Source: JAHHUA01 sp036635475
GTDB lineage: Bacteria > Bacillota > Clostridia > Oscillospirales > Ruminococcaceae
Assembly (NCBI GenBank): GCA_036635475.1
Contig: JAVWQH010000020.1
Coordinates: forward strand, 1 to 41,120
Reading direction: 5' to 3'
DNA length: 41,120 nt
Below the pieces are notes generated by a model. That model saw only the letters and a program-made list of their open reading frames with translations. It was not told where the DNA came from and did not search any database. The position numbers and the translations under genes were made by a program. Positions 1 through 8,356 of this stretch are shown in pieces (position 1 is the stretch's first letter; every line of letters begins with the position of its first letter).

Positions 1-10
1 TAAAAAAGCC

Positions 11-38
11 TTGATTTTTTCTAAAAAAAGTGTAAAAT
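11..38 (+). promoter_or_regulatory. Probable groESL promoter (sigma-A type)
   Basis: A TTGATT -35 hexamer (11-16) and a TAAAAT -10 hexamer (33-38) are separated by 16 bases, just before the CIRCE operator and the groES start. The predicted start point falls at the edge of or inside CIRCE, the usual geometry for HrcA repression. Inferred from spacing and sequence only. Confidence 0.6.
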
Positions 39-42
39 ATAG

Positions 43-69
43 TTAGCACTCAAATATGATGAGTGCTAA
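43..69. promoter_or_regulatory. CIRCE operator (HrcA binding site)
   Basis: The arms TTAGCACTC (43-51) and GAGTGCTAA (61-69) form a perfect inverted repeat with a 9-base spacer, exactly the CIRCE consensus. In Firmicutes the repressor HrcA binds this element and blocks chaperonin transcription until heat or unfolded protein draws GroEL away. It lies 41 bases before the groES start codon, so groES and groEL should be heat-inducible through HrcA. hrcA itself is not in the window. Confidence 0.97.
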
Positions 70-110
70 AAAATATATGCAATTAAATAATATAAAATGG
101 AGGAATTCTT

Positions 111-395
111 ATGAACATTAAACCACTTGCAGACAGAGTTGTTATTAAAACAATGAAAGCTGAAGAAACAACCAAAGGCGGTATTATTCTTTCGGGTTCT
201 GCTAAGGAAAAGCCACAGGTAGTTGAAGTTGTTGCTGTTGGCCCAGGCGGATTTGTTGATGGTAAGGAAGTTAAAATGGAAGTTAAGGTTGGCGATAAAG
301 TTCTTATGAGCAAATATTCAGGAACTGAAGTTAAGCTCGATGGCGAAGAATATACTATTTTGAGCCAATCTGAAATACTTGCAATTGTACTTTAA
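111..395 (+). CDS. groES: GroES co-chaperonin (Cpn10)
   Basis: This 94-residue protein matches the normal Cpn10 length. It is the heptameric lid that caps GroEL and closes the folding chamber in the cytosol. It opens with NIKPLADRVVIK, has the GGIILSGSAKEKPQ mobile loop around residues 23-37, and ends in the typical YTILSQSEILAIV strand. A GGAGG ribosome site lies 8 bases before the ATG. It is the first gene of the groES-groEL operon, with 27 bases to groEL, and is preceded by a perfect CIRCE element. Confidence 0.98.
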   Translation: MNIKPLADRVVIKTMKAEETTKGGIILSGSAKEKPQVVEVVAVGPGGFVDGKEVKMEVKVGDKVLMSKYSGTEVKLDGEEYTILSQSEILAIVL

Positions 396-422
396 TTTAT
401 AAAAAATAGGGAGGAATTCATA

Positions 423-2048
423 ATGGCTAAACAAATTATTTATGGTGAAGAAGCAAGAAAATCCTTGCAAACAGGTATTAATAAACTAGCTGATACAGTT
501 AAAATAACACTAGGTCCAAAGGGACGTAATGTTGTTTTAGATAAAAAATTCGGTGCACCTCTAATCACAAATGATGGCGTTACAATTGCAAAAGAAATCG
601 AACTAGAGGACGCTTTTGAAAATATGGGCGCTCAACTTCTTAAAGAAGTTGCAACAAAAACTAACGATGCAGCAGGCGATGGCACAACAACTGCTACTAT
701 TTTGGCTCAAGCTCTTGTTAGAGAAGGCATGAAGAACGTTACTTCCGGCGCTAACCCAATGGTACTCAAAAAAGGTATTCAAAAAGCTGTTGAAGCAGCT
801 GTTGAAGCTATTATTGCAAACTCAAAGAAAGTTTCTTGCAGCGAAGATATCGCAAGAGTTGCAACAGTTTCTGCCGCAGACGATTTTGTTGGTAAACTAG
901 TTGCTGACGCAATGGAAAAAGTTACAACAGACGGCGTTATCACAGTTGAAGAATCAAAAACAGCTGAAACATATTGCGATGTTGTTGAGGGTATGCAATT
1001 CGACAGAGGTTACATAACCCCTTATATGGCAACTGATATGGACAAAATGGAAGCTGTTATTGATGATGCTTATATTCTTCTAACTGATAAGAAAATATCA
1101 TCAGTTCAAGAAATTTTGCCTCTACTTGAACAAATTGTTCAATCAGGCAAAAAGCTTGTTATTATCGCTGAGGATATTGAAGGCGAAGCTCTATCAACAC
1201 TTATCGTTAATAAGCTAAGAGGCACATTTACTTGCGTTGCAGTTAAAGCTCCTGGCTTTGGCGACAGACGTAAGGAAATGCTAACCGATATTGCTATCCT
1301 AACAGGCGGTAAAGTTATTTGCAGCGAACTAGGCTATGAACTCAAAGATGCAACAATTGATATGCTAGGTCGTGCAAAACAAGTTATCGTAGGCAAGGAA
1401 GCTACAATTATTGTTGATGGCGAAGGCGAAAAGACCGAGATTAAAGCTAGAACTGCTCAAATTAGATCTCAAATTGAAGATACAACTTCAGAATTTGACA
1501 AAGAGAAACTTCACGAAAGACTTGCTAAACTTTCAGGCGGTGTTGCTGTTATCAGAGTTGGTGCTGCAACTGAAATCGAAATGAAAGAAAAGAAACTAAG
1601 AATTGAAGATGCTCTTGCTGCTACAAAGGCTGCTGTTGAAGAGGGCATTGTTGCAGGCGGTGGAACAGCTTTAATCAACGCAATTCCTGCTGTTGAAAAG
1701 CTAATAGCAACTTGTGAGGGTGACGAAAAAACAGGTGTTAGAATTGTTCTTAGAGCATTAGAAGAGCCAATTCGTCAAATTGCTGAAAATGCTGGTCTTG
1801 AGGGTTCAGTTATCATTGATAAAATCAAACGTTCCAAGAAGATGGGCTATGGTTTTGATGCTTACAATGAAGCATATAATGATATGATGGAAATTGGTGT
1901 TGTTGACCCAACTAAGGTTACACGTTGTGCATTGCAAAATGCTGCATCTGTTGCCGCTATGGTTTTGACAACAGAATCTCTTGTTGCAGATTTACCAGAA
2001 AAAGAAGCTCCTGCTATGCCAAACCAAGGTATGGGCGGAATGTATTAA
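423..2048 (+). CDS. groEL: GroEL chaperonin (Cpn60)
   Basis: This 541-residue protein is full length for the 60-kDa chaperonin, the ATP-driven double-ring folding machine of the cytosol. Visible hallmarks are the N-terminal equatorial segment with LGPKGRNVVLDK, the nucleotide-binding DGTTTAT motif near residue 86, the apical domain, the VEEGIVAGGGTA segment and a C-terminal Gly/Met tail (GMGGMY). A GGGAGG ribosome site precedes the ATG. It is co-transcribed with groES under CIRCE/HrcA control and followed by a strong hairpin terminator. Nothing is missing or unusual. Confidence 0.98.
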   Translation: MAKQIIYGEEARKSLQTGINKLADTVKITLGPKGRNVVLDKKFGAPLITNDGVTIAKEIELEDAFENMGAQLLKEVATKTNDAAGDGTTTATILAQALVREGMKNVTSGANPMVLKKGIQKAVEAAVEAIIANSKKVSCSEDIARVATVSAADDFVGKLVADAMEKVTTDGVITVEESKTAETYCDVVEGMQFDRGYITPYMATDMDKMEAVIDDAYILLTDKKISSVQEILPLLEQIVQSGKKLVIIAEDIEGEALSTLIVNKLRGTFTCVAVKAPGFGDRRKEMLTDIAILTGGKVICSELGYELKDATIDMLGRAKQVIVGKEATIIVDGEGEKTEIKARTAQIRSQIEDTTSEFDKEKLHERLAKLSGGVAVIRVGAATEIEMKEKKLRIEDALAATKAAVEEGIVAGGGTALINAIPAVEKLIATCEGDEKTGVRIVLRALEEPIRQIAENAGLEGSVIIDKIKRSKKMGYGFDAYNEAYNDMMEIGVVDPTKVTRCALQNAASVAAMVLTTESLVADLPEKEAPAMPNQGMGGMY

Positions 2049-2065
2049 TAGGTATTCACAAAATG

Positions 2066-2100
2066 AAGAGGGAATTGCTTTTTAGCAATTCCCTCTTTTT
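2066..2100. terminator. groESL terminator, probably bidirectional
   Basis: A 14-bp stem (2066-2079 pairing with 2084-2097) with a 4-base loop ends in a T run on the plus strand. It sits between groEL and the convergent CitG-like gene and may serve both, although the minus-strand tail is less T-rich. Confidence 0.85.
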
Positions 2101-2131
2101 ATAATTAACTTAATTTTCAATCTAATATTTT

Positions 2132-2986
2132 TTATATTTTCCCCAAAAAATGCAGAGCAATTGTTATAGCGAGCAAATCCGCACAGCCACCACCGCTAAT
2201 GCCCATTTCTTGAAAATCTTTGTCCATTTGCAAAACAAGTTTTTTCCCTTTTTCGCAGTTCATTCCGCCATTTTCTAAGGAGTTTTTTGCAAGGTCTTGA
2301 GCTTTTTTCAGTGCATCAATTCCTTTTCGTGAAATGATATTTGTGTCTTGAACATTTGCGATTAAGGAAAGTAAAGTGTTGATAATCACACAATCTTTGT
2401 CTAAATTAGGATTGTCTAAATCCTTGATGTGGGGGAGAGCATAAAGGAGAACTGACTTAAATCCTGAAGCTGCCTCGCCACGAATACCAGTTATCCCATA
2501 GCTTTGGAACAGCTTTTCACCATTGGTTAGTTGGCTTTTTGTTTTGATGTTTTCAAAGTCACTCATAGCGGGTTTTGCAACCATTGCAGCATATTCACAA
2601 AGAAGTTGTGGTGAGATACTGCCGTTTTTTTTGTAGCAAAAAGAGGCAGTAGCTGCAATTATGCTGAGAGAAAAAATAGCACCTTTATGTACATTAATCC
2701 CATTAGTTGCCTCGAACATTTCCTTGTCACAAAGAATACCCAAAGGTCGGATTGTCGCCAAAGAGTTTTGGTCGATATCCTCCCATTTTAAGCCACATTC
2801 AGCGAATTTTTCAAAATATCCCGAGATGGCACAAGCACTGTCAATGAAAGTGAAAAAATTCATATCCTTATGAGAACCATTATTAAATCTATCAACTAAT
2901 CCGGGTTTGGGCGATGCTGAAACCTCATAAAGCAGAGCTTTTGTTATAGCTTGCGAGATTTTTTGGCATAGAATTTTTTCATTCAT
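2132..2986 (-). CDS. citG: CitG-like triphosphoribosyl-dephospho-CoA synthase family protein
   Basis: The 284-residue product resembles the CitG/MdcB family, which makes 2'-(5''-triphosphoribosyl)-3'-dephospho-CoA, precursor of the prosthetic group of citrate or malonate lyase acyl carrier proteins. Family-like segments are SASPKPGLVDRFNNGSHKDM near the N-terminus, GIRGEAASGF in the middle and the Gly-rich ISGGGCADLLA near the end. No citrate lyase genes (citD, E, F) or citX are in the window, so the true substrate context is unknown. It is the last gene of a minus-strand group and starts 54 bases after the ECF-S-like membrane protein. A GAGGA ribosome site precedes the ATG. Confidence 0.8.
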   Translation of the reverse strand: MNEKILCQKISQAITKALLYEVSASPKPGLVDRFNNGSHKDMNFFTFIDSACAISGYFEKFAECGLKWEDIDQNSLATIRPLGILCDKEMFEATNGINVHKGAIFSLSIIAATASFCYKKNGSISPQLLCEYAAMVAKPAMSDFENIKTKSQLTNGEKLFQSYGITGIRGEAASGFKSVLLYALPHIKDLDNPNLDKDCVIINTLLSLIANVQDTNIISRKGIDALKKAQDLAKNSLENGGMNCEKGKKLVLQMDKDFQEMGISGGGCADLLAITIALHFLGKI

Positions 2987-3040
2987 TAAGAAATCCTCAC
3001 ATAAATTTTAAGATAAGTTAGTGAAAAATCAGACAAAAAA

Positions 3041-3580
3041 TTATTTAATTTTCTTCAAAAGATTTTTACGAATAACTTTTAAGTACATTACAAGCAGGTT
3101 TGTGAGAGCAAAATCATATATTAGAAAAGTGATATTTCCAAGCAAAAGCAAACCCAGTAATCCATATTTTCCGAAATCTCCCATTTCTCCCATTACTTCA
3201 GTAAATCCAAAAATATTTATAATTACAAAGTATGAAGAAACGATGGCGACATTAAATACTGAAAATTTAAGGAAATATTGAAGAAATTTTGATTTAATCA
3301 GTTCAAGTTTTTCTTTCAGTATTGGGTAGTAACCGAAAAATGCGATAAACATTAGTGCCGCTTCTTTGTCCGGTACGATGAAAATAGACAAAAGTGAAAC
3401 AGCAAAATAAACAATCCAAGCTGTTGCCGCACCATTTTCAATAACAACAGTTATCAGTATTGCACCAGCAATTGCCGGCAAGGCATAAGTTGCAAAAGGC
3501 ATAAGCCCTGTCATAAACATCAGCAATACACAAAGAGAAGCCGAAAGTCCGCCAATGGCAACCTGTGTACTTTTTCTCAT
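3041..3580 (-). CDS. Small polytopic membrane protein, ECF-transporter S-component-like
   Basis: The 179-residue protein is almost entirely hydrophobic, with five or six predicted membrane segments and a basic C-terminal tail (VIRKNLLKKIK). Its size, the start RKSTQVAIGGLSASLCVLLM and a Pro/Gly-rich second helix recall the substrate-binding S components of ECF vitamin or metal importers, but I see no diagnostic motif and cannot name a ligand. The start is supported by GAGAGGG upstream. It lies between the J-domain gene and the CitG-like gene on the same strand, suggesting co-transcription. An alternative is an uncharacterised membrane protein unrelated to ECF modules. Confidence 0.6.
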   Translation of the reverse strand: MRKSTQVAIGGLSASLCVLLMFMTGLMPFATYALPAIAGAILITVVIENGAATAWIVYFAVSLLSIFIVPDKEAALMFIAFFGYYPILKEKLELIKSKFLQYFLKFSVFNVAIVSSYFVIINIFGFTEVMGEMGDFGKYGLLGLLLLGNITFLIYDFALTNLLVMYLKVIRKNLLKKIK

Positions 3581-3614
3581 TTAAAAACCCTCTCTAAAAT
3601 GTTATTGAGCCGAG

Positions 3615-4268
3615 TTAACAGCATCTAATCAAATCTCCGCCCATACATTCACAACAGCAATCAGCACAAATTAACGATGAACACATATCGCAGCCACTAC
3701 AACCGCCCACTTGTTGAGTGTTATAGCCACTGTTACTGAATGGTGAGCCTGTTTTGCGTTGCCATTCAAGTTGGTTTAATGCTGCCCTGTATTCATTGTT
3801 AGATGGGTTCTTTTGAGTTGCAATGGTAAAATAATTATAAGCCTCTGTAGTCCAGCCTCTTGTGTGAAAAATGTTGCCTTTCAAGAAATACCATTCTGCA
3901 TCTCTTGTATCCTGTGGAACACCGTCAAGGAGTTCTTCAGCTTCAGTAATTCTATTTTGGTTGATTAATCGACGTATGTCAGAAAATTGTGATGAACTTT
4001 GACTGCCATAGGAATTTTGAGAACTGCCATAATATGAATTATTGCTTTGATATGAGCCATTGTTGCGAGTTGTACCATTTTTTCTTTCAGCAACCACTGT
4101 GTCATAAGCTTCATTAATTTCCTTCATTTTTTCGCTTGCCAAATCAGCCAACGGGTTGTTAGCATATGAATCAGGGTGATATTTTCTTGCAAGTTCACGA
4201 TATGCTGATTTTATTTTATCATCGGAGTCCTCAGGCGAAACGCCCAAAACTTTATAAGGGTCAGTCAT
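3615..4268 (-). CDS. J-domain protein with TPR-like middle and ten-cysteine tail
   Basis: Residues 1-60 form a J domain (DPYKVLGVS, then the HPD tripeptide in ARKYHPDSY), which stimulates Hsp70/DnaK ATPase. A Ser/Asn/Tyr/Gln-rich linker follows, then a helical stretch resembling tetratricopeptide repeats (WYFLKGNIFHTRGWTTEAYNYF). The last 31 residues hold ten cysteines and end in GGDLIRCC. It lacks the Gly/Phe and zinc-finger domains of true DnaJ, so it is a specialised J protein. I chose the ATG at 4268 over an in-frame TTG six bases upstream. It follows the DUF5685 gene on the same strand, a pairing that suggests joint function. The cysteines could bind metal or carry a modification; this is inference. 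Confidence 0.85.
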   Translation of the reverse strand: MTDPYKVLGVSPEDSDDKIKSAYRELARKYHPDSYANNPLADLASEKMKEINEAYDTVVAERKNGTTRNNGSYQSNNSYYGSSQNSYGSQSSSQFSDIRRLINQNRITEAEELLDGVPQDTRDAEWYFLKGNIFHTRGWTTEAYNYFTIATQKNPSNNEYRAALNQLEWQRKTGSPFSNSGYNTQQVGGCSGCDMCSSLICADCCCECMGGDLIRCC

Positions 4269-4331
4269 AGTCAAACGTCCAATCTACCGCTGTGCAACGG
4301 TTATAATTTTTATTTTATCAGTCACGCACAG

Positions 4332-5210
4332 TTATGACTTAATTAAATCTAAATTTTTCTTTTCAATAGTGTCAACAGTTGAGCGTAAACCCAAATAAAA
4401 AATATTGTCAAAAATGGGTTTATAGCATTTTATTTCAAGCAAATCATAAGCCTTGATTGCTTCACCAATGGTTAAATAAAGGGAGGATTTAGCCTCGGAT
4501 ATAATTTGATTTAATTTAACTGTTTCTATGTTAACCAAATTGTGTGATAATATAAAAGGGTTGTAATTTTTAGATTTTAAATCATCGTCAAGGTCATCAA
4601 AAGCATCGCAGAGATAAACATATTTGCCCAAAAAATATCCAAGTTTTTCAAGAACACGTTTTTGCGATATATCATCTGTTAATTGGGCAAAAATAAGTTG
4701 GAGGGAAAGCGCAGTTGGTTCTGCCGCCATATCGCTGCTTTTGCAAGCGGATTTTTCCAGTTCAGCTTGATTTTCCATAGTTTTTTTTATCCCTGAATCA
4801 ATTTCCGACAAAGATTTAACGGCTTTTTTTCGTACACTTTTGGCATATGGCAGGACAATTCTCCAAAATATTCGCTTGAAAAAGCTTTCATCAGAGATAT
4901 TGTCAAGAGTTTTATAATAAAACATTATCATTGCAACATCTGCGGAAAAAGTGAGTTCTTCACAGGTTGTACAACAATCTTTTTTTGAAAGGGGATTAAA
5001 GAGGCAACATTCGGAGTTCGTTTTAGGCATATTTCCGTTGACAGCAACCCCCAGCATAGCAAGAAAAGAAAAATCATAGCTTAGAGTAAGCCTTGAAAAC
5101 AAGCCGTATTTTCTCCCCATCTCTTTACACAAGCCGCAATAAAAAGATTTATAAATATCGTATTCAATTATTTTCATTTGAGGTTTAAATGGACGAATAT
5201 ATCCAAACAA
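4332..5210 (-). CDS. DUF5685 family protein
   Basis: From a TTG start the product begins FGYIRPFKPQMKI, typical of DUF5685 proteins; the TTG at 5210 has a GGGAGG site about 7 bases upstream, whereas the upstream in-frame GTG would place that site inside the gene. The roughly 292-residue protein has a YCGLC motif near residue 25, a cluster of cysteines near residues 65-85, and an acidic CDAFDDLDDD segment followed by KSKNYNPF. The acidic run recalls the Asp-rich motifs of all-helical isoprenoid synthase-like proteins, but no activity can be asserted. It heads the minus-strand group with the J-domain protein, membrane protein and CitG-like protein, and diverges from mntP. Confidence 0.75.
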   Translation of the reverse strand: MFGYIRPFKPQMKIIEYDIYKSFYCGLCKEMGRKYGLFSRLTLSYDFSFLAMLGVAVNGNMPKTNSECCLFNPLSKKDCCTTCEELTFSADVAMIMFYYKTLDNISDESFFKRIFWRIVLPYAKSVRKKAVKSLSEIDSGIKKTMENQAELEKSACKSSDMAAEPTALSLQLIFAQLTDDISQKRVLEKLGYFLGKYVYLCDAFDDLDDDLKSKNYNPFILSHNLVNIETVKLNQIISEAKSSLYLTIGEAIKAYDLLEIKCYKPIFDNIFYLGLRSTVDTIEKKNLDLIKS

Positions 5211-5391
5211 AAGATAACCTCCCACTATTTTTTAAAATAGTTTTTCAGATAATATAATACTACATTATATTTTGTCTAAATTCATTAAGAAAATGTAAAT
5301 TGTCTTTAAAGGTATTTATTTGTAGGTAAAAATATGCTAATATATTGTAAATGTACTCTTAAAATAAAGAATATGGATTGGAGATTTTAAA

Positions 5392-5967
5392 ATGGACTTT
5401 ATAACATTGCTGTTGCTCTCATTAGGGCTTGCAATGGACGCATTCGCAGTTTCAGTAACCAATGGGCTTTCATATAAAAACAGTGAGAAAAACCACGCAG
5501 TTCTTTGTGCATTTTCTTTTGGTGTTGCACAAGCAATGATGCCCGTTATCGGATATTTTTGTGGAAGTCTTTTCATAGATTTTATTTCCAAAATAGACCA
5601 TTGGGTTATTCTTATTATATTGGGATTCATTGGAATTAATATGATAATAGAAGCTATAAAAAATATGAAAATGAGGGACGATGAAGAAAAAAATCTTCCA
5701 AAATTCACATACAAACTAATGATAGTTCAGGCTGTCGCAACCAGTATTGATGCGCTTTCTGTTGGAGTTGGGTTCGCTGCAATTGATGTTAATATTATCA
5801 ATGCGGGATTGATGATTGGAATTGTAACATTTATTTGCTGCTATATTGGAGTTAAAATCGGCGAAAAATTCGGAGGCAAATTCAAAGAAAAAGCTGAAAT
5901 TTTCGGAGGCTCAATACTTGTTTTAATTGGATTAAAAATATTTTTGGAGCATACTCAAATATTATAG
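5392..5967 (+). CDS. mntP: MntP-type manganese efflux pump
   Basis: The 191-residue, six-helix membrane protein carries the duplicated MntP signatures LGLAMDAFAVS near the N-terminus and a second Asp-containing copy (ATSIDALSVGVGF) in the middle. MntP exports Mn2+ and protects against manganese excess. A GGAG ribosome site lies 9 bases before the ATG. The gene stands alone: it diverges from the DUF5685 gene and converges on the response regulator, sharing a bidirectional terminator. A poor -35 with an extended -10 (TGCTAATAT, 5335-5343) may be its promoter. No recognisable manganese riboswitch is seen in the 180-base leader region. Confidence 0.93.
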   Translation: MDFITLLLLSLGLAMDAFAVSVTNGLSYKNSEKNHAVLCAFSFGVAQAMMPVIGYFCGSLFIDFISKIDHWVILIILGFIGINMIIEAIKNMKMRDDEEKNLPKFTYKLMIVQAVATSIDALSVGVGFAAIDVNIINAGLMIGIVTFICCYIGVKIGEKFGGKFKEKAEIFGGSILVLIGLKIFLEHTQIL

Positions 5968-5973
5968 CAACCC

Positions 5974-6013
5974 AAATGCGGAACAAAGTGATTTAACATT
6001 TTGTTCCGCATTT
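5974..6013. terminator. Bidirectional terminator between mntP and the response regulator
   Basis: A roughly 14-bp stem (5974-5987 with 6000-6013) encloses a 12-base loop, with A and T runs on both sides. It lies between the stops of the two convergent genes. Confidence 0.85.
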
Positions 6014-6014
6014 T

Positions 6015-6902
6015 TTAATTTTGTATTTTTGAAATAATCCCACCAATAAATTTTTTGGTATTGATTTTCCCTGGTTCACTATTTTCAGATATGTGACGCA
6101 TTTCCTGTCGAACTTGCTTAAAATCAAATAAAAGTGTGGAATATTCGCTAAAAGTAGCATTGGAATAGTCCTCACAACCCATTTCAGCAATAGTTGTCAA
6201 GGCTTTTTGCAGAACACGTCTTATCCTTTGTTCCATTGCACGTTTGTCGGCAATTGGGTTTGTTGTATTTTTACTTTGTGCAATAAGGTCATCATATATT
6301 GTTAAAAGTTTGTAATTATCGTTTGGATTGTGCTTTTTGTAGTCAATAATTTTGATGAGAATTGTCTTTAATTCAGCACTTCCCGTTGTACCGATTATTC
6401 CTATTTCAGTGAAAATATCGTTAATTTGCTCATCAACAGTTAAAGCTTTTACATTGATTTTTGGCTTTTCTACAGTTGGCTCGCCAACACCAAAAATCGC
6501 TGTTTTCACAACGGAAAGAGAATTTTCAAGGTCGATCGTGGTTGAAATATTTTTTATAATATTTTCCACTTCAATATGATTAATGGGTTTTTTAATGAAA
6601 AATGTTATGCCCTCGTTGTAGGCATTTCCAACAAGTTGGTGGTTGTCAACTTGTGAAATCATAACAAATTTGCTCTTGCACTTTTTAAGTTTTGCTTTTG
6701 AAACTATTGCAACACCATCGCAAATAGGCAGAAGAAGGTCGATTAAAACAATATCGGGATTGAAAAATTCTATTTTTTCAGCTGCGTTTTCACCGCTCTC
6801 CAGTTGACATACGATTTTGCCGAGATTGCTTTTGTTAATTATAATTTCAAGCATTTTTCGTATATTAGGGTCATCATCTATAATCATTATTGTTTTTTCC
6901 AA
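6015..6902 (-). CDS. GlnL/YcbB-type response regulator
   Basis: Residues 1-120 form a CheY-like receiver with the acidic pocket DDD (9-11), phospho-acceptor D55 (IVLIDLLLP) and a late KKP lysine motif. The C-terminal half matches the YcbB-type output domain, including IGTTGSAELKT and a helical segment with RVLQKALTTIAEMG. In Bacillus subtilis the homologue GlnL, with kinase GlnK, activates glutaminase and glutamine-uptake genes. It starts at TTG behind AGGAGG, 13 bases after the kinase gene, so the pair is an operon. No obvious glutamine target gene is nearby except murI upstream. Family assignment is good; the ligand and regulon are inference. Confidence 0.85.
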   Translation of the reverse strand: MEKTIMIIDDDPNIRKMLEIIINKSNLGKIVCQLESGENAAEKIEFFNPDIVLIDLLLPICDGVAIVSKAKLKKCKSKFVMISQVDNHQLVGNAYNEGITFFIKKPINHIEVENIIKNISTTIDLENSLSVVKTAIFGVGEPTVEKPKINVKALTVDEQINDIFTEIGIIGTTGSAELKTILIKIIDYKKHNPNDNYKLLTIYDDLIAQSKNTTNPIADKRAMEQRIRRVLQKALTTIAEMGCEDYSNATFSEYSTLLFDFKQVRQEMRHISENSEPGKINTKKFIGGIISKIQN

Positions 6903-6915
6903 TATTAAATCCTCC

Positions 6916-8148
6916 TTATTGTATCGTTTTTATTGGGATTGTCACTTTGAATATAGTTTGTCCATTAATATTTTCCGCAGAAATTTGACCGCCTAAATCC
7001 TCAGTCAAATTTTTTATGTGGCAAAGTCCAATACCTGCCGAGGCATTGCCTGTCACATCATTGAATTTTGTTGTAAATCCGGCATTAAAAATATATGGCA
7101 AGGTATCTTCATCAATTCCCTTGCCGTTGTCCTTGACGGTTAATATTATGCTGTCATTGAAATAGCTTGAATTTACTTGGATTTTGCCTTCATTTCCACA
7201 AGCATCAATAGCATTGGAAATTAAATTATTCAGTATTGCAAAAAAATCATAAAACCTTTTGACTTCGCAGTCATATTCACAGTGAAAAACAATTTCAATA
7301 TTTTTATTATCTGCGGAAATAACTCTTTTAATATTATTTTTAATAATTTCAAAAATTGAATTTACAGATAGCTTTTCGCCCGCATTATTTTCAGAAATAA
7401 GGGAATCAAAGCCTTTTATACAGCGATAATAGTCCTTGCGAATTTCGTGAATATCCTTGGAAATTTCCAAAGCTTTTTGTTTAACATTTTCCGAAACGTC
7501 AGGGTCACTATATAGATTATAGCTTTTTGTCATAACGTTTTCAATGTCGCCTGAGGACTTTTTCAAATAAAACATTTCAGCATATATATCAGAAATAATT
7601 GTGTTTAATTCTCCATATCGTTCACGTTCGGATTTGTTTGTGAGAGAGGTCTTTTGATATTTTATAATGCTCCAAATTGAAGTTGCAATACTTGTTCTGA
7701 TGAATGCAAAAATAATTATCGTTATGAAAAAAGATAGTTTGTAATCCCCACGCACCAGTATTTCAACAATGTTTGACAGTATTTCAGCTAAAAATATTAT
7801 TGGGAAAAAACGTTTTGGATTATACTTTGTTGTATCATTCAATGTGAAATTTAAAATCAAACCGAATGTTACATAAAACGCCAGTGCAGGAGCATTGTTT
7901 AATAATGAAACTTTGAATGGAATTGATACGACTAAATCAGTTAAAGTCCTCATTGCAATATTGAAAATACCCACAGATAAACCCAAAAAGAAGGGATTAA
8001 TAGGCTCAACAATTAAAGATATAATTGCAAAAGCGACTACACCAAAGGAAAAAATAAAGCTTTTATCAAAATTAATTGGGGAAAAATAGATGGTTGTGAA
8101 AAAAGTCACAATTATAGAATAAAATAAATGCGATTTAATTTTTTTCAT
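6916..8148 (-). CDS. Membrane sensor histidine kinase, GlnK-like
   Basis: The N-terminal half (to about residue 170) holds about five or six membrane helices without a large external domain. A cytoplasmic coiled region follows with EIRKDYYRCIKGF in place of a classical HisKA, then a HATPase domain: N box LNNLISNAIDACGNEG, G1 VKDNGKGID and G2 ASAGIGLCHIKN. This layout fits the GHKL/SpoOB-like kinases that partner YcbB-type regulators. I start it at ATG 8148, which has GAGAGG 6 bases upstream; an in-frame ATG 21 bases earlier lacks a good site. The kinase should phosphorylate the adjacent regulator. The signal is unknown. Confidence 0.83.
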   Translation of the reverse strand: MKKIKSHLFYSIIVTFFTTIYFSPINFDKSFIFSFGVVAFAIISLIVEPINPFFLGLSVGIFNIAMRTLTDLVVSIPFKVSLLNNAPALAFYVTFGLILNFTLNDTTKYNPKRFFPIIFLAEILSNIVEILVRGDYKLSFFITIIIFAFIRTSIATSIWSIIKYQKTSLTNKSERERYGELNTIISDIYAEMFYLKKSSGDIENVMTKSYNLYSDPDVSENVKQKALEISKDIHEIRKDYYRCIKGFDSLISENNAGEKLSVNSIFEIIKNNIKRVISADNKNIEIVFHCEYDCEVKRFYDFFAILNNLISNAIDACGNEGKIQVNSSYFNDSIILTVKDNGKGIDEDTLPYIFNAGFTTKFNDVTGNASAGIGLCHIKNLTEDLGGQISAENINGQTIFKVTIPIKTIQ

Positions 8149-8268
8149 ACTATTCCTCTCTTTTGCCATTTTAAAACATATATTTAAAGTTTAAATGCGT
8201 AGCCTGTCTTAAAAAAACTTATGAAATAATAATACTCTTATATTATTGGCAAAACAATAGCAGAATTT

Positions 8269-8308
8269 AAAAACAAGACACGCTCATCAAAGAATGCGTC
8301 TTGTTTTT
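8269..8308. terminator. Terminator downstream of murI
   Basis: Arms 8269-8279 and 8298-8308 pair over about 11 bp and run into T residues on both strands. Read on the minus strand it ends murI transcription, so the kinase/regulator pair probably has its own promoter in 8149-8268, where I could not pick a convincing one. Confidence 0.75.
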
Positions 8309-8356
8309 ATTTATTATTAAAATTACAAAAGAAATATCATAGTTTTCCAACGACGA

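Noticed and set aside
5226..5391. A manganese (yybP-ykoY) riboswitch before mntP
   Set aside because: The short AT-rich leader shows none of the conserved GGGGAGUAG-type segments or paired stems.
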